Below, piece after piece: positions 54,160-64,000 of a stretch of 64,000 bases of DNA. The DNA lies in contig CM075937.1 in NCBI GenBank assembly GCA_038030265.1, positions 47,782,198-47,846,197 on the forward strand, in the 5' to 3' direction. Below the pieces are notes generated by a model. It saw only the letters and a list, made by a program, of their open reading frames with translations. It searched no databases and was not told the DNA's origin. A program made the position numbers and the translations under genes. Source of the stretch: Corythucha ciliata (Eukaryota > Arthropoda > Insecta > Hemiptera > Tingidae). Numbering within the stretch: position 1 is the first letter of the stretch; each line of letters starts with the position of its first letter.

Positions 54160-54999
54160 ATGGACGCGACTCAATTTCAACAAATCGTAGGGATGATAAA
54201 TGCCCAACACAAAGCCCTACTCAGCGAAGTTGCAGCTCAGTTACGCAGTACCGGTACACCGGATATCTCATCAATAATTCCTTTCGAAAGTTATGACCCA
54301 AAAAAGGAAAAGTTCACATGTTACTTAGAACGTTTTGAAAATTATTGTTCTATGAAAAGCCTCTCCGATAAAGGAAAAATTGCTCAGCTCCTTTGTGTTT
54401 CCATCGGGTCCATACATTACAACAGTTTGACTGCTTTTCTCGGTCCTGAAAAACAAGTAAAATCGTTACCTTACTCAGATTTACTCCAGGCTTTCAAAAA
54501 GATGCTAATTCCCAAGAAAAACGTGGTCGTAGCACAACACTACTTCCTCAATGTGTATCAAAAAGAGTCTCAGTCGATCGCAGAATTTGTATCCTCCCTT
54601 CAGAGGGACATGGGCGAATGCGAGTTTACAACCTCGTGCTCGTGCGGTAAATCCGTTTCAATTTCAGACGCGTTTCTCCGCGCACAGTTCATTCGTGGCC
54701 TCCGCGACGATTGGTTGCGGGAACAAATTCTACAATCGGGAGCTACTCAGTTCGACGAAATTTTGTCAAAAGCAACGGCTCTTGAAGCGTCCAAAATCGA
54801 CAGCAGAGAATTAACGCATCGCGCCCCCTCCAGTAATTCCTTAAATAGCGTCACAGCCGCAAATAAAGTCGCTAGTTCCACTCAGAATCGCTCCCGAAGT
54901 CGTTCGCGCTCCGCTCCTACCAGTCGGAATTCATACAATAAAACTCGGACTGATTATAAAGCCTTAGGATTCAATAATTTGTGTGTTCGCTGTGTTTGA
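54160..54999 (+). pseudogene. Gag of the Ty3/gypsy element, 3' end deleted
   Basis: ATG at 54160 (MDATQFQQIVGMINAQHK) opens a 279-codon frame typical of mag-like gypsy Gag: FESYDPKKEKFTCYLERFEN, LLCVSIGSIHYNSL, QSIAEFVSSLQRDMGECEF and FIRGLRDDWLREQIL. A Ser/Arg-rich tail follows, and the frame stops just after ALGFNNLCVRC, the first half of a CCHC knuckle. ATAATTTGTGT occurs at 54976 and again at about 54999, and the rest of the knuckle region is missing, which suggests a deletion between short direct repeats. Confidence 0.83.
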
Positions 55000-56046
55000 T
55001 AATTTGTGTTTGAGCCATGATTCAGACAAATACCTCGTAACAGTCGCCGTAAACGGAAAATCACAGTGTTTCGAGGTTGATTCCGGAGCAAAATTTTCTT
55101 TAATTTCCGAAACAGATTTCAAAAACTTCCGCATTTCAGTTCCGATCGAACCGTCACAAGTCGCATTCCGATCCTACTCAGGTAATATTATCAAACCACT
55201 TGGGAAAATTCGCGTCGATGTCCGCTACCGCGATAAAAACTTCACAGGAGACCTACACGTCGTCCCATCGGGACATGACCCGCTCCTCGGACGACAATGG
55301 ATCCGAGCACTAGGCATAGAGTTGCACCAGCTGGATTCCCACAGGGATGATTTCACAGAAAATATTTCTCCTCTGCATTCCATTGATGAAATACTAACCG
55401 AATTCTCGGGCATTTTCGAAGAAAAAGTAGGCACCGTGCCTAACTTCACCGTTAGCCTCCAGCTCCGACCAAACGCAAAACCAATTTTTACTCGGGAAAG
55501 AGACGTCCCTTATGCTCTGCGGGAGAAAGTCGAGCGTGAGCTAGACGCCCTGGAATCTGACGGCATAATTTCGCCAGTAGCTACCTCCGATTGGGGATCA
55601 CCCTTGGTAGTCATTTCGAAACCGGACGGAGGTGTACGACTGTGTGTTGACTATAAGTGTGGTGTGAATGAGAGGTTAGTACAAGCAAACCACCCCATCC
55701 ACCGCATTGACGACGTCCATCTCCGGAATTCACGGTACTTCTGCAAGCTTGACTGTACAAGGCGTATTTACACTTGAAAGTTGATGACGACAGCAGCGTC
55801 ATTCAAACAATAACGACACATCGAGGGACTTACCGGATGAACAGACTTAGTTTTGGTATAAAAACAGCGCCATCTGATTTTAACCGCATCATGTGCCAGA
55901 TTTTGAAAGGGACACCGAAAACGGAAGCGTATTTCGATGACATTATTGTACACGGGAAAACCATCGAAGATTGTACCTAGAATTTAAGAATGTGTCTAAA
56001 ACGCCTCTCAGAATTCGACTTACATCTGAATAAAGCCAAGTGTTCA
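55000..56046 (+). pseudogene. Protease and RT start of the Ty3/gypsy element, cut by a satellite
   Basis: In a frame different from gag, the protease shows KYLVTVAVNGK, FEVDSGAKFSLI (DSGA active site) and PLLGRQWIRALG. The RT begins KPIFTRERDVPYALREKVER, SDWGSPLVVISKPDGGVRLC and KLDCTRRIYT, where motif A should be. There a frameshift occurs, and the next frame has TTHRGTYRMNRLSFGIKTAP and EAYFDDIIVHG (YxDD motif intact). A stop follows at 55980, then LNKAKCSFIKANEIN in another frame, leading into the 91-bp satellite. RNase H, integrase and 3' LTR are absent. Confidence 0.83.
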
Positions 56047-58880
56047 TTTATAAAAGCTAATGAAATAAACGTTTATTTCCTATTTTTAATTTATGTTTTA
56101 TAAACTTGTACGTATTAAACGTTTCATTGAAAAACGTTTTATAAAAGCTAATGAAATAAACGTTTATTTCCTATTTTTAATTTATGTTTTATAAACTTGT
56201 ACGTATTAAACGTTTCATTGAAAAACGTTTTATAAAAGCTAATGAAATAAACGTTTATTTCCTATTTTTAATTTATGTTTTATAAACTTGTACGTATTAA
56301 ACGTTTCATTGAAAAACGTTTTATAAAAGCTAATGAAATAAACGTTTATTTCCTATTTTTAATTTATGTTTTATAAACTTGTACGTATTAAACGTTTCAT
56401 TGAAAAACGTTTTATAAAAGCTAATGAAATAAACGTTTATTTCCTATTTTTAATTTATGTTTTATAAACTTGTACGTATTAAACGTTTCATTGAAAAACG
56501 TTTTATAAAAGCTAATGAAATAAACGTTTATTTCCTATTTTTAATTTATGTTTTATAAACTTGTACGTATTAAACGTTTCATTGAAAAACGTTTTATAAA
56601 AGCTAATGAAATAAACGTTTATTTCCTATTTTTAATTTATGTTTTATAAACTTGTACGTATTAAACGTTTCATTGAAAAACGTTTTATAAAAGCTAATGA
56701 AATAAACGTTTATTTCCTATTTTTAATTTATGTTTTATAAACTTGTACGTATTAAACGTTTCATTGAAAAACGTTTTATAAAAGCTAATGAAATAAACGT
56801 TTATTTCCTATTTTTAATTTATGTTTTATAAACTTGTACGTATTAAACGTTTCATTGAAAAACGTTTTATAAAAGCTAATGAAATAAACGTTTATTTCCT
56901 ATTTTTAATTTATGTTTTATAAACTTGTACGTATTAAACGTTTCATTGAAAAACGTTTTATAAAAGCTAATGAAATAAACGTTTATTTCCTATTTTTAAT
57001 TTATGTTTTATAAACTTGTACGTATTAAACGTTTCATTGAAAAACGTTTTATAAAAGCTAATGAAATAAACGTTTATTTCCTATTTTTAATTTATGTTTT
57101 ATAAACTTGTACGTATTAAACGTTTCATTGAAAAACGTTTTATAAAAGCTAATGAAATAAACGTTTATTTCCTATTTTTAATTTATGTTTTATAAACTTG
57201 TACGTATTAAACGTTTCATTGAAAAACGTTTTATAAAAGCTAATGAAATAAACGTTTATTTCCTATTTTTAATTTATGTTTTATAAACTTGTACGTATTA
57301 AATGTTTCGTTGAAAAACGTTTTATAAAAGCTAATGAAATAAATGTTTATTTCCTATTTTTAATTTATGTTTTATAAACTTGTACGTATTAAACGTTTCA
57401 TTGAAAAACGTTTTATAAAAGCTAATGAAATAAACGTTTATTTCTTATTTTTAATTTATGTTTTATAAACTTGTACGTATTAAACGTTTCATTGAAAAAC
57501 GTTTTATAAAAGCTAATGAAATAAATGTTTATTTCCTATTTTTAATTTATGTTTTATAAACTTGTACGTATTAAACGTTTCATTGAAAAACGTTTTATAA
57601 AAGCTAATGAAATAAACGTTTATTTCTTATTTTTAATTTATGTTTTATAAACTTGTACGTATTAAACGTTTCATTGAAAAACGTTTTATAAAAGCTAATG
57701 AAATAAACGTTTATTTCCTATTTTTAATTTATGTTTTATAAACTTGTACGTATTAAACGTTTCATTGAAAAATGTTTTATAAAAGCTAATGAAATAAACG
57801 TTTATTTCTTATTTTTAATTTATGTTTTATAAACTTGTACGTATTAAACGTTTCATTGAAAAACGTTTTATAAAAGCTAATGAAATAAACGTTTATTTCT
57901 TATTTTTAATTTATGTTTTATAAACTTGTACGTATTAAACGTTTCATTGAAAAACGTTTTATAAAAGCTAATGAAATAAATGTTTATTTCCTATTTTTAA
58001 TTTATGTTTTATAAACTTGTACGTATTAAACGTTTCATTGAAAAACGTTTTATAAAAGCTAATGAAATAAACGTTTATTTCTTATTTTTAATTTATGTTT
58101 TATAAACTTGTACGTATTAAACGTTTCATTGAAAAACGTTTTATAAAAGCTAATGAAATAAACGTTTATTTCCTATTTTTAATTTATGTTTTATAAACTT
58201 GTACGTATTAAACGTTTCATTGAAAAACGTTTTATAAAAGCTAATGAAATAAACGTTTATTTCTTATTTTTAATTTATGTTTTATAAACTTGTACGTATT
58301 AAACGTTTCATTGAAAAACGTTTTATAAAAGCTAATGAAATAAATGTTTATTTCCTATTTTTAATTTATGTTTTATAAACTTGTACGTATTAAACGTTTC
58401 ATTGAAAAACGTTTTATAAAAGCTAATGAAATAAACGTTTATTTCTTATTTTTAATTTATGTTTTATAAACGTGTACGTATTAAACGTTTCATTGAAAAC
58501 CGTTTTATAAAAGCTAATGAAATAAACTTTTATTTCCTATTTTTAATTTATGTTTTATAAACTTGTACGTATTAAACGTTTCATTGAAAAACGTTTTATA
58601 AAAGCTAATGAAATAAACGTTTATTTCCTATTTTTAATTTATGTTTTATAAACTTGTACGTATTAAACGTTTCATTGAAAAATGTTTTATAAAAGCTAAT
58701 GAAATAAACGTTTATTTCCTATTTTTAATTTATGTTTTATAAACTCGTACGTATTAAACGTTTCATTGAAAAACGTTTTATAAAAGCTAATGAAATAAAC
58801 ATTTATTTCCTATTTTTAACTGATTTTTTATAAACTTTAACGTATTAAATGTTTTGCTGAAAAACGTTTTATAAAGGCTT
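56047..58880. repeat. Satellite of 31 tandem 91-bp units
   Basis: The word ATAAAAGCTAATG recurs at 56050, 56141, 56232 and so on to 58780 and, altered, 58871: exactly 91 bp each time, with no length change in 31 units. Each unit holds perfect palindromes, including GAAATAAACGTTTATTTC (18 bp), TTTTATAAAA and AAACGTTT. The first 13-14 units look identical. From about 57300 on, units differ at a few CpG or C/T sites (ACG/ATG before TTTATTTC, TTTCCT/TTTCTT), in places alternating. The first unit starts inside gypsy pol. Confidence 0.97.
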
Positions 58881-59591
58881 TGATCAGTCACTGATTTTTA
58901 TAATTAATTATTATTTGTGAGGGCTGTCACTGTCAGAGTGTCTGCTCATGACATAAAATACTCAACCTCCTTCATTTATCGGCACATAGTCACACGCCAA
59001 TCAAAGAAACTCACTAATCCAACCATCGGCTCCTGAGCAACATGCATTTTTTGGAGCTTGATCACTCTGTTCTTCAAACGGTCGTTTGACTGACCGAGAC
59101 CCTTACCTAGTGACACCACATTTGGCACAAAAACTCGGTGAAGTCGGTGTAGTCGTTTGACTGACGTTTTCGTTTTTCGAAAAAGTGGAGGGGATGAGTA
59201 GTTCAGGGGAGGAGAAAAGCCGAAACGCGTAAAATTCCTCGATAGTGTGGAAATTATTGGGTAAATAATGGGGTTATTCAGCTGTAATGTAATTCAGCTA
59301 ACTGGCCAAGAGCTATCCCTCCACCCAACATCCCTTTTACAGTCGGCCTCACCTCGCGAGCCACCAGTGCTCGCCGGTTCGGTACTAAATATACTTGGTG
59401 ATAAATTGTCTACTTTTTTTGCGCATCGGCAGCAGGGCCATTTCGCGCAGCTACATTTTGTCAACTTGTCTATTGAAGGTCCTAATATTTTTGAATTATT
59501 TTTAAATTTGTATTTTAAATTTTTAAATTTATTTCAAATATTTTAAAGTATTATAAATTGTACTTGTAATTTGTTCAAAGTACAATTCAAA
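58881..59591. other. Non-coding DNA between satellite and foldback element
   Basis: No gene or repeat is recognised. The 92-codon frame at 59268-59546 (MGLFSCNVIQLTGQE...) has no known domain and ends in an AT-rich stretch, so I do not call it. Confidence 0.4.
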
Positions 59592-59927
59592 TTGTTCCGA
59601 CAGCAGCTGCCTGTCGGGAGAAGTGCATTTAATTTATCAGATCATCCATCCCATAAGTTTGTTTTAAGATCTCAAAATTATAATGAAATTTAGGCCGTGT
59701 TAGAGAGGGAACTAGGGAAGAACAAATTTCGGAGATAATAATGCAAACAACATCACGAGAAACGGATTCGATGAGTGCCTATACGATTGCGGTGGTGGTA
59801 ATAATTGACTTTAAATCTCTATAGCTGCCTAAATTTCATTTGTAATTTTTAGATCTCATATAAACTTATGAGATGGATGGTCTAATAAATGAAATGCACT
59901 TCTTCCAACAGGCTGCTGCCGGAACAA
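59592..59927. mobile_element. ~336-bp foldback MITE, imperfect arms
   Basis: The left arm TTGTTCCGACAGCAGC, AGAAGTGCATTT, ATCATCCATC and AATGAAATTTAGGC is matched in reverse order and complement by GCCTAAATTTCATT, GATGGATGGT, AAATGCACTTCT and GCTGCTGCCGGAACAA on the right, over about 100 bp per arm with roughly 15-20% mismatches. The interior is non-coding. No clear target duplication is seen. Confidence 0.75.
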
Positions 59928-60873
59928 AATTTCATGAAATGCACTAATCATTATTTATAATACATTTGTTGAAGGTATTTTGAGCTTTGTATTTAAAATG
60001 CATTTTATAGGTATTTTGGCCACCCCTGCCTACTACTAAGGTATTCGAAGATGTATTATTATTTTCCACTGAAACGTGGTGGCGTAATAGAGGGACAAAT
60101 CCGATTTTTATTATTTAATTTATTCGTATGCATACATAATGATCATAGAATCAACAGACTTAAGACTACGCCACGGCCATAATTTCGTATTTTCCTTTCT
60201 CTCTCATTCACCCACCCCTTGGACGCGAGGTAGCACCTAGCACAAAGTACTCCCACCCGTGTCACGACCTGTCCTTGACAAAGGCGCCTTTTATTTTGCT
60301 TGTCGATTCGTTGTAGTACGAAAAAATCCCCCCCCCCCTCTACTCTATTAAGGGTTTACTTTGAAACTCGAAAGTGCTGAGTGTGTGTTCTTGTTGCTCT
60401 GTCCATCCGATTCCAAAACGGAAGAAGGGGAAAGTGTCGGTCTTGCGGTGGAAACAGCGGCAGAGGGAAAAGGGCGCCGATGCTTTTATGCCTTGAAGTC
60501 TTGACTGTTCATTTCATTCTCGTTGTTCGTCAGCGTTGATTCGTTATTGTGTAATTTGTCCATCCGTTAATTAAGGTAAGGCTGGGTCAATTTGCTGTTT
60601 GCCTGCTGCTGTGCAGTAGCATTATTTGGAGTGGTGTAAACTAATTTTTTATCGGTTTCATTTTCAGACTAATTTTACATTTATAGAGGACTTTCTTCCA
60701 GTCCATCTGGTGAGTACCTAGTTTTTTATCTTAAACTAAGCATTAACCCTAGAAGGATCTGTGTCCTAATAGTCAAACGGCCACATCCCTAGCACCGCGT
60801 ACACACACACTTTCAGGTATATTTTTTTCTTCACGTTGTAGACCACGTGTCCGAGAGGGAAGACTTGAAAGTT
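59928..60873 (+). other. Region with possible non-coding 5' exons of a downstream host gene
   Basis: Splice-like borders on the + strand are: TTAAG/GTAAGG at 60575/60576; then TTTTCAG/ACT at 60667/60668, with CTG/GTGAGT at 60709/60710, defining a 42-nt candidate exon; and TTGTAG/ACC at 60841/60842. None of these exons has a long open frame, so they would be 5' UTR. Cap site and promoter are not identifiable. This is inference from splice-site strength only. Confidence 0.28.
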
Positions 60874-60877
60874 TTAA

Positions 60878-61270
60878 GGGGGAGTTGCACGGGTGATTCC
60901 TCGACCCCCCTCCAATCACCCCTCACCTACTACTCGGCATACATTTTCTGGCCTTATTTCTGCACCAATCCTGGTTTTTAAGGACTCGTTTTAATCTTCA
61001 GGAAATTCCGCATAAGCAGTAGTTTTCCTTTTTTCAAATTTCATCCCAGAAGTTATTTTAAATTCGTCTTGAACTTTTACCTTGTAATTTCACGTTTTTT
61101 TTCGATTTATTTGAAAAAAGGAAAACTACTGCATATGCGGAATTTCCTGAAGATTAAAACGAGTCCTTAAAAACCAGGATTGGTGCAGAAATAAGGCCAG
61201 AAAATGTATGCCGAGTAGTAGGTGAGGGGTGATTGGAGGGGGGTCGAGGAATCATCACTGCAGTTCCCCC
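60878..61270. mobile_element. TTAA-flanked foldback (MITE-like) element, copy 2
   Basis: 393 bp lie between TTAA at 60874-60877 and 61271-61274. The arms (GGGGGAGTTGCACGGGTGAT... and its complement) are nearly identical from about base 17 inward for about 145 bp (one difference noted, AAG/ATG in the GCATAAGCAG word), ending in an AT-rich loop. Shared words with copy 1, such as TTAATCTTCAGGAA, CTCGACCCC and TTTCTGCA, show the same family, but the two copies differ widely. It codes for nothing. Confidence 0.87.
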
Positions 61271-64000
61271 TTAAGTAATATGAATCAATAAATTTGCGGA
61301 TTTCCTTCATTCCGGTGATAGAAATTTGCCGAAGTATCTTCCAGGAAAGGATTAAACCAAGGGGCTCAAGTTTCATTGCTTAACAAAATAAATTATCTTG
61401 AAGGGGTGCCTCTCTCAGGGGGGTGATGGAGCATTTTACATGGGACTTCACTGGATTTACTTGGTTTTCGTCCAAATTACGGCTCTAACGGCAATAAGTT
61501 CAGGGTGTAAATTGATCCCTAACATCCTTCGATGTTAATTAGTTGATTTGCATATTGTTTTATATGTCCAATACTAGATTTGTTCGGTGGCTGCTGCCAG
61601 TACAGTAAAATTGTCAGTTGTCATGGGGAAGCGTGATTTTGAACAATCATATTGGTATGTTTTGTTTTTACTTGCAATACTGGAAGCAGCCCAAGGTTTT
61701 GATCAAAGCTATTAAATAAAATAATAACAAAGGTAATTGGCGCTCCTCGTCAATTGCCAAAATGGTGGGTTTTTGCGAAAACCCAAGAATGTGAAGGGCA
61801 TTTATTGCAACAGTGCCGGTCTTGAGTAGACGCGGGTCTGCCGGAATCTCACTAGTCACTCGAGGTTGTTTCGTTTCCTTTCAGCCACCGATAGACCACT
61901 CCCCTTCCCCTGAACGTTTGGACGTTACTTTTTCCTTCTACATAAAATAATGACCTGGTGAAGGGTATCAGACTTGTTGTTTTTTCGGAATTCTGCAAAA
62001 ACCCCACAACTCCCAGCATATTTCACCCTCCACAGCCAGACGATGCATTTCGAGAAGTCAGCATTGGTACTGATCCCTACAGCGGTACTGATGCGTACCC
62101 ACTTATTTTACTGACACAGGGGCAATTTTCATCCCCCAGTCAGGAGGCCCTCTGTGTAAAACACCCTAGGCGTAGAGTTAGGCTCTTTCTGGGCTGAACG
62201 ATTGTTTTATTCATTCATTTATTTATTTCATTTTTCTGGATCATTTGTTTCACTCTCTCACAGGTGATTTTGACAAGAAGGAAAGGAGGTGTTATTATGC
62301 AAAGACGGAAGAGGCCATACCATGAGCTTTCGAAAAAAAAAAAAAAAAAAAAAAAGATAGACTACACCTCATTTGTGATCGAAAATTCCCTATCGACTAT
62401 GGTCCGAACAACAAAACCCTTCGAGTTATGATTTTTAAGGCTTAAGCCACTTTTCATGACAAAATGCAATTTTGTGTGTGTAGAATATGTTATCTTAACA
62501 AGGGGAGTGCGGTAATGTCCGACGCCGATTTGATCGCCAATTTTTTTATGACTCGAAAAATATTGGACCCGTGTCTTCCCGAACTTGCCAATGGGCCCTG
62601 TGGAGGCCCCGAAAAAATCGTAAACCCCAAAAAAGTCGAAATTTCAAAATTGTCTGATCCGTCAAATGAGGTGGGTTTTCACAAGGAAGTCAGTGTGGGA
62701 AACTCGAAAAAAATGTTTAAAAAAGTCCCAGAGTCGTAGTTTTTGATTTAGAGAGAAAAGTTAACATCAAAACACGCCCGCCCACGAAGCAAACTACGTT
62801 CGGAAATTTTTTAGAATGAAAAGCTCATCATTTTTGAATTCAAGAATGCATCATTTTTTATGCAAGAAACCTTGAAGTACAAAGGGTACCCCGCATTAAG
62901 GGGGGTCAAAAGTCCCTTAACCGGGATTTTTCGGAAGCAGGCGGTAATCATTTGGGACCAAAAAAGAAAATTTTTACCGAAGCGCGTTTGTCCAAAATGG
63001 GTTTTCTTACCTAATTATCGTCAAAAACGTCGTTTTTTGGCCATTATTTATTATTTATTTTTCGCGAAAACAGATTCGCACGAATCTCGTTCCCACTGCC
63101 AAATTCAGCTTCAATACTAATAGTAGACCGAATCGTCGGATCGTCGGAGAGACCGATTAATAGGCCCACCTTTCTTCGAAGGAACGGGGCAAGGCTACCT
63201 GCATTTCCTGCAAGTCGAATTGCCACGTCTTCTTAACGGAATGGACCCAGAGCTGAGGGAACAAATTATTTTCCAGCAAGACGGTGATTTCCGTCTCCGA
63301 AGATCTCAGCCCAGCCCCCATAAAAAACCAGCAGACGCCCTAAATTCGCGCACCTCTTCGTCCATTTTATTAATTTGTTTGTTTGTTCTTCAAATGCAAT
63401 ACATTTTAATTCTTACTGTGCCAGAGCTTGGATTTCTCAAGAAAGAGAGCCAAACAAATGAATTTTCGTACCTGTTATTATTCACATTGTAGCCCAAAAT
63501 GTACGACTTTTTCGCTTCTTTTCGAATTTTCTCGTCAAAGGAGGGAGATAATTCCACTTTCGAGTACACCGTTGGAAAGCTGGGAAAACGGAGAAGTTTT
63601 TATGTCGTTTGACAACGTGTGGAGCTATTTTTGGTGACACAGTAAATTGTTTTGTGAAGTCAAATTCTTGGGTTTTTTGTATTAACGCAACGAAAACGTT
63701 ACGTTTTTAGGCGTTTTTGACGATTTAGAATATTGATTTTGCGTTCCTCGCGTAGAAAATTTTTGTAGATTACGAAACTGCCATCACTTTTGGAAAAAAG
63801 TGAAGTAGAAGCTGAGAAATAACAGTTTTTCGGCGAAAAATACAGTTGCGCCTAAAAATCGCTAAAAAAATAATTACTCGAAAACAAAAAGAGATAGGCC
63901 ACTATCCGAATAGGACTTTTTTATCCCATTTTTGGTGTAAAATTACCCAATTTTTTTTTTGCTACTCAAAACCGACCACCCTGTATGTACAGTGATCTTT
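61271..64000. other. AT-rich non-coding DNA with isolated splice-like signals
   Basis: No confident gene. A strong acceptor-like tract (CACTCTCTCACAG at 62251-62263) precedes GTGATTTTGACAAG and an ATG at 62297 (MQRRKRPYHELS then a poly-Lys run from an A19 tract). The 79-codon frame at 61958-62197 is unrecognised. From about 62350 onward the sequence looks like degraded repetitive DNA. A18-19 and T-rich runs are frequent. Confidence 0.35.

Noticed and set aside
54551..54814. 87-codon frame inside gag
   Set aside because: Alternative-frame shadow of the gag coding sequence.
56047..58880. Repeat array as a CRISPR or integron-like cassette array
   Set aside because: 91-bp monomers are contiguous and nearly identical, with no variable cassettes.
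61958..62197. 79-codon frame near a splice-like acceptor
   Set aside because: No recognisable domain. A possible exon cannot be excluded, but nothing beyond splice-site resemblance supports it.

Overview
The window is a gene-poor, transposon-rich stretch of an invertebrate animal nuclear genome. Evidence for this is the spliceosomal introns of about 50-100 nt (GT-AG) in a complete solute-carrier gene, AP-endonuclease and RNase H non-LTR retrotransposons of R1/LOA-like and I-like type, Ty3/gypsy and BEL/Pao remnants, and large satellite blocks. No prokaryotic gene organisation or CRISPR array is present. An arthropod is the best guess from the element types, but the species cannot be told from the sequence alone.

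Layout. 0-1.4 kb: 3' end of a CR1/jockey-like element. 1.4-5.3 kb: a diffuse field of about 30-bp degenerate repeats holding a tRNA-Leu-like relic and a Harbinger-like MITE. 5.3-9.6 kb: AT-rich sequence and a broken gypsy pol (minus). 9.76-13.67 kb: an R1-like element bounded by a 13-bp target-site duplication (TSD), itself hit by a 139-bp MITE. 15.9-16.5 kb: three terminal exons of an unidentified host gene (minus). 16.9-21.3 kb: more 30-bp repeats around a 2.4-kb satellite of 31-bp units. 22.3-24.4 kb: a complete ten-exon SLC17-type transporter gene (minus, 474 aa). 24.9-30.5 kb: a second, nearly intact R1-like element. 30.5-31.2 kb: a frameshifted gene for a small Cys/His protein. 31.6-36.9 kb: a BEL/Pao relic split by a third R1-like element (8-9 bp TSD), which has lost the catalytic part of its reverse transcriptase. 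37.2-38.1 kb: another non-LTR relic (minus). 38.1-42.4 kb: diffuse repeats, the larger part in inverted orientation. 44.5-46.0 kb: an R1-like 3' end fused to BEL/Pao pol. 46.8-51.7 kb: an inverted pair of tRNA-like genes, the left one split in its B box by a 4.3-kb I-like element (minus), which in turn carries a TTAA-flanked foldback element. 51.7-53.6 kb: diffuse repeats and a foldback MITE. 53.6-56.05 kb: 5' half of a gypsy element (LTR, tRNA-Ser primer site, gag, protease, RT). 56.05-58.88 kb: a strikingly regular 91-bp satellite that starts inside the gypsy pol frame. 59-64 kb: two foldback elements, possible non-coding 5' exons, and AT-rich DNA of unknown function.

How the parts relate. 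Most of the sequence is a record of nested insertion. Four insertions can be read to the base because the interrupted frame or structure is still recognisable: R1-like element 3 in BEL/Pao, the I-like element in a tRNA B box, the TTAA foldback in the I-like element, and R1-like element 1 in an older RT fragment. The host genes appear to be the SLC17 transporter, the three-exon gene end at 16 kb, and possibly 5' exons near 60.6 kb. I found no single new enzymatic system. The most unusual signals are the B-box insertion, the foldback family whose two arms stay nearly identical inside each copy while the copies differ from each other, and the 91-bp satellite seeded at a gypsy pol junction.
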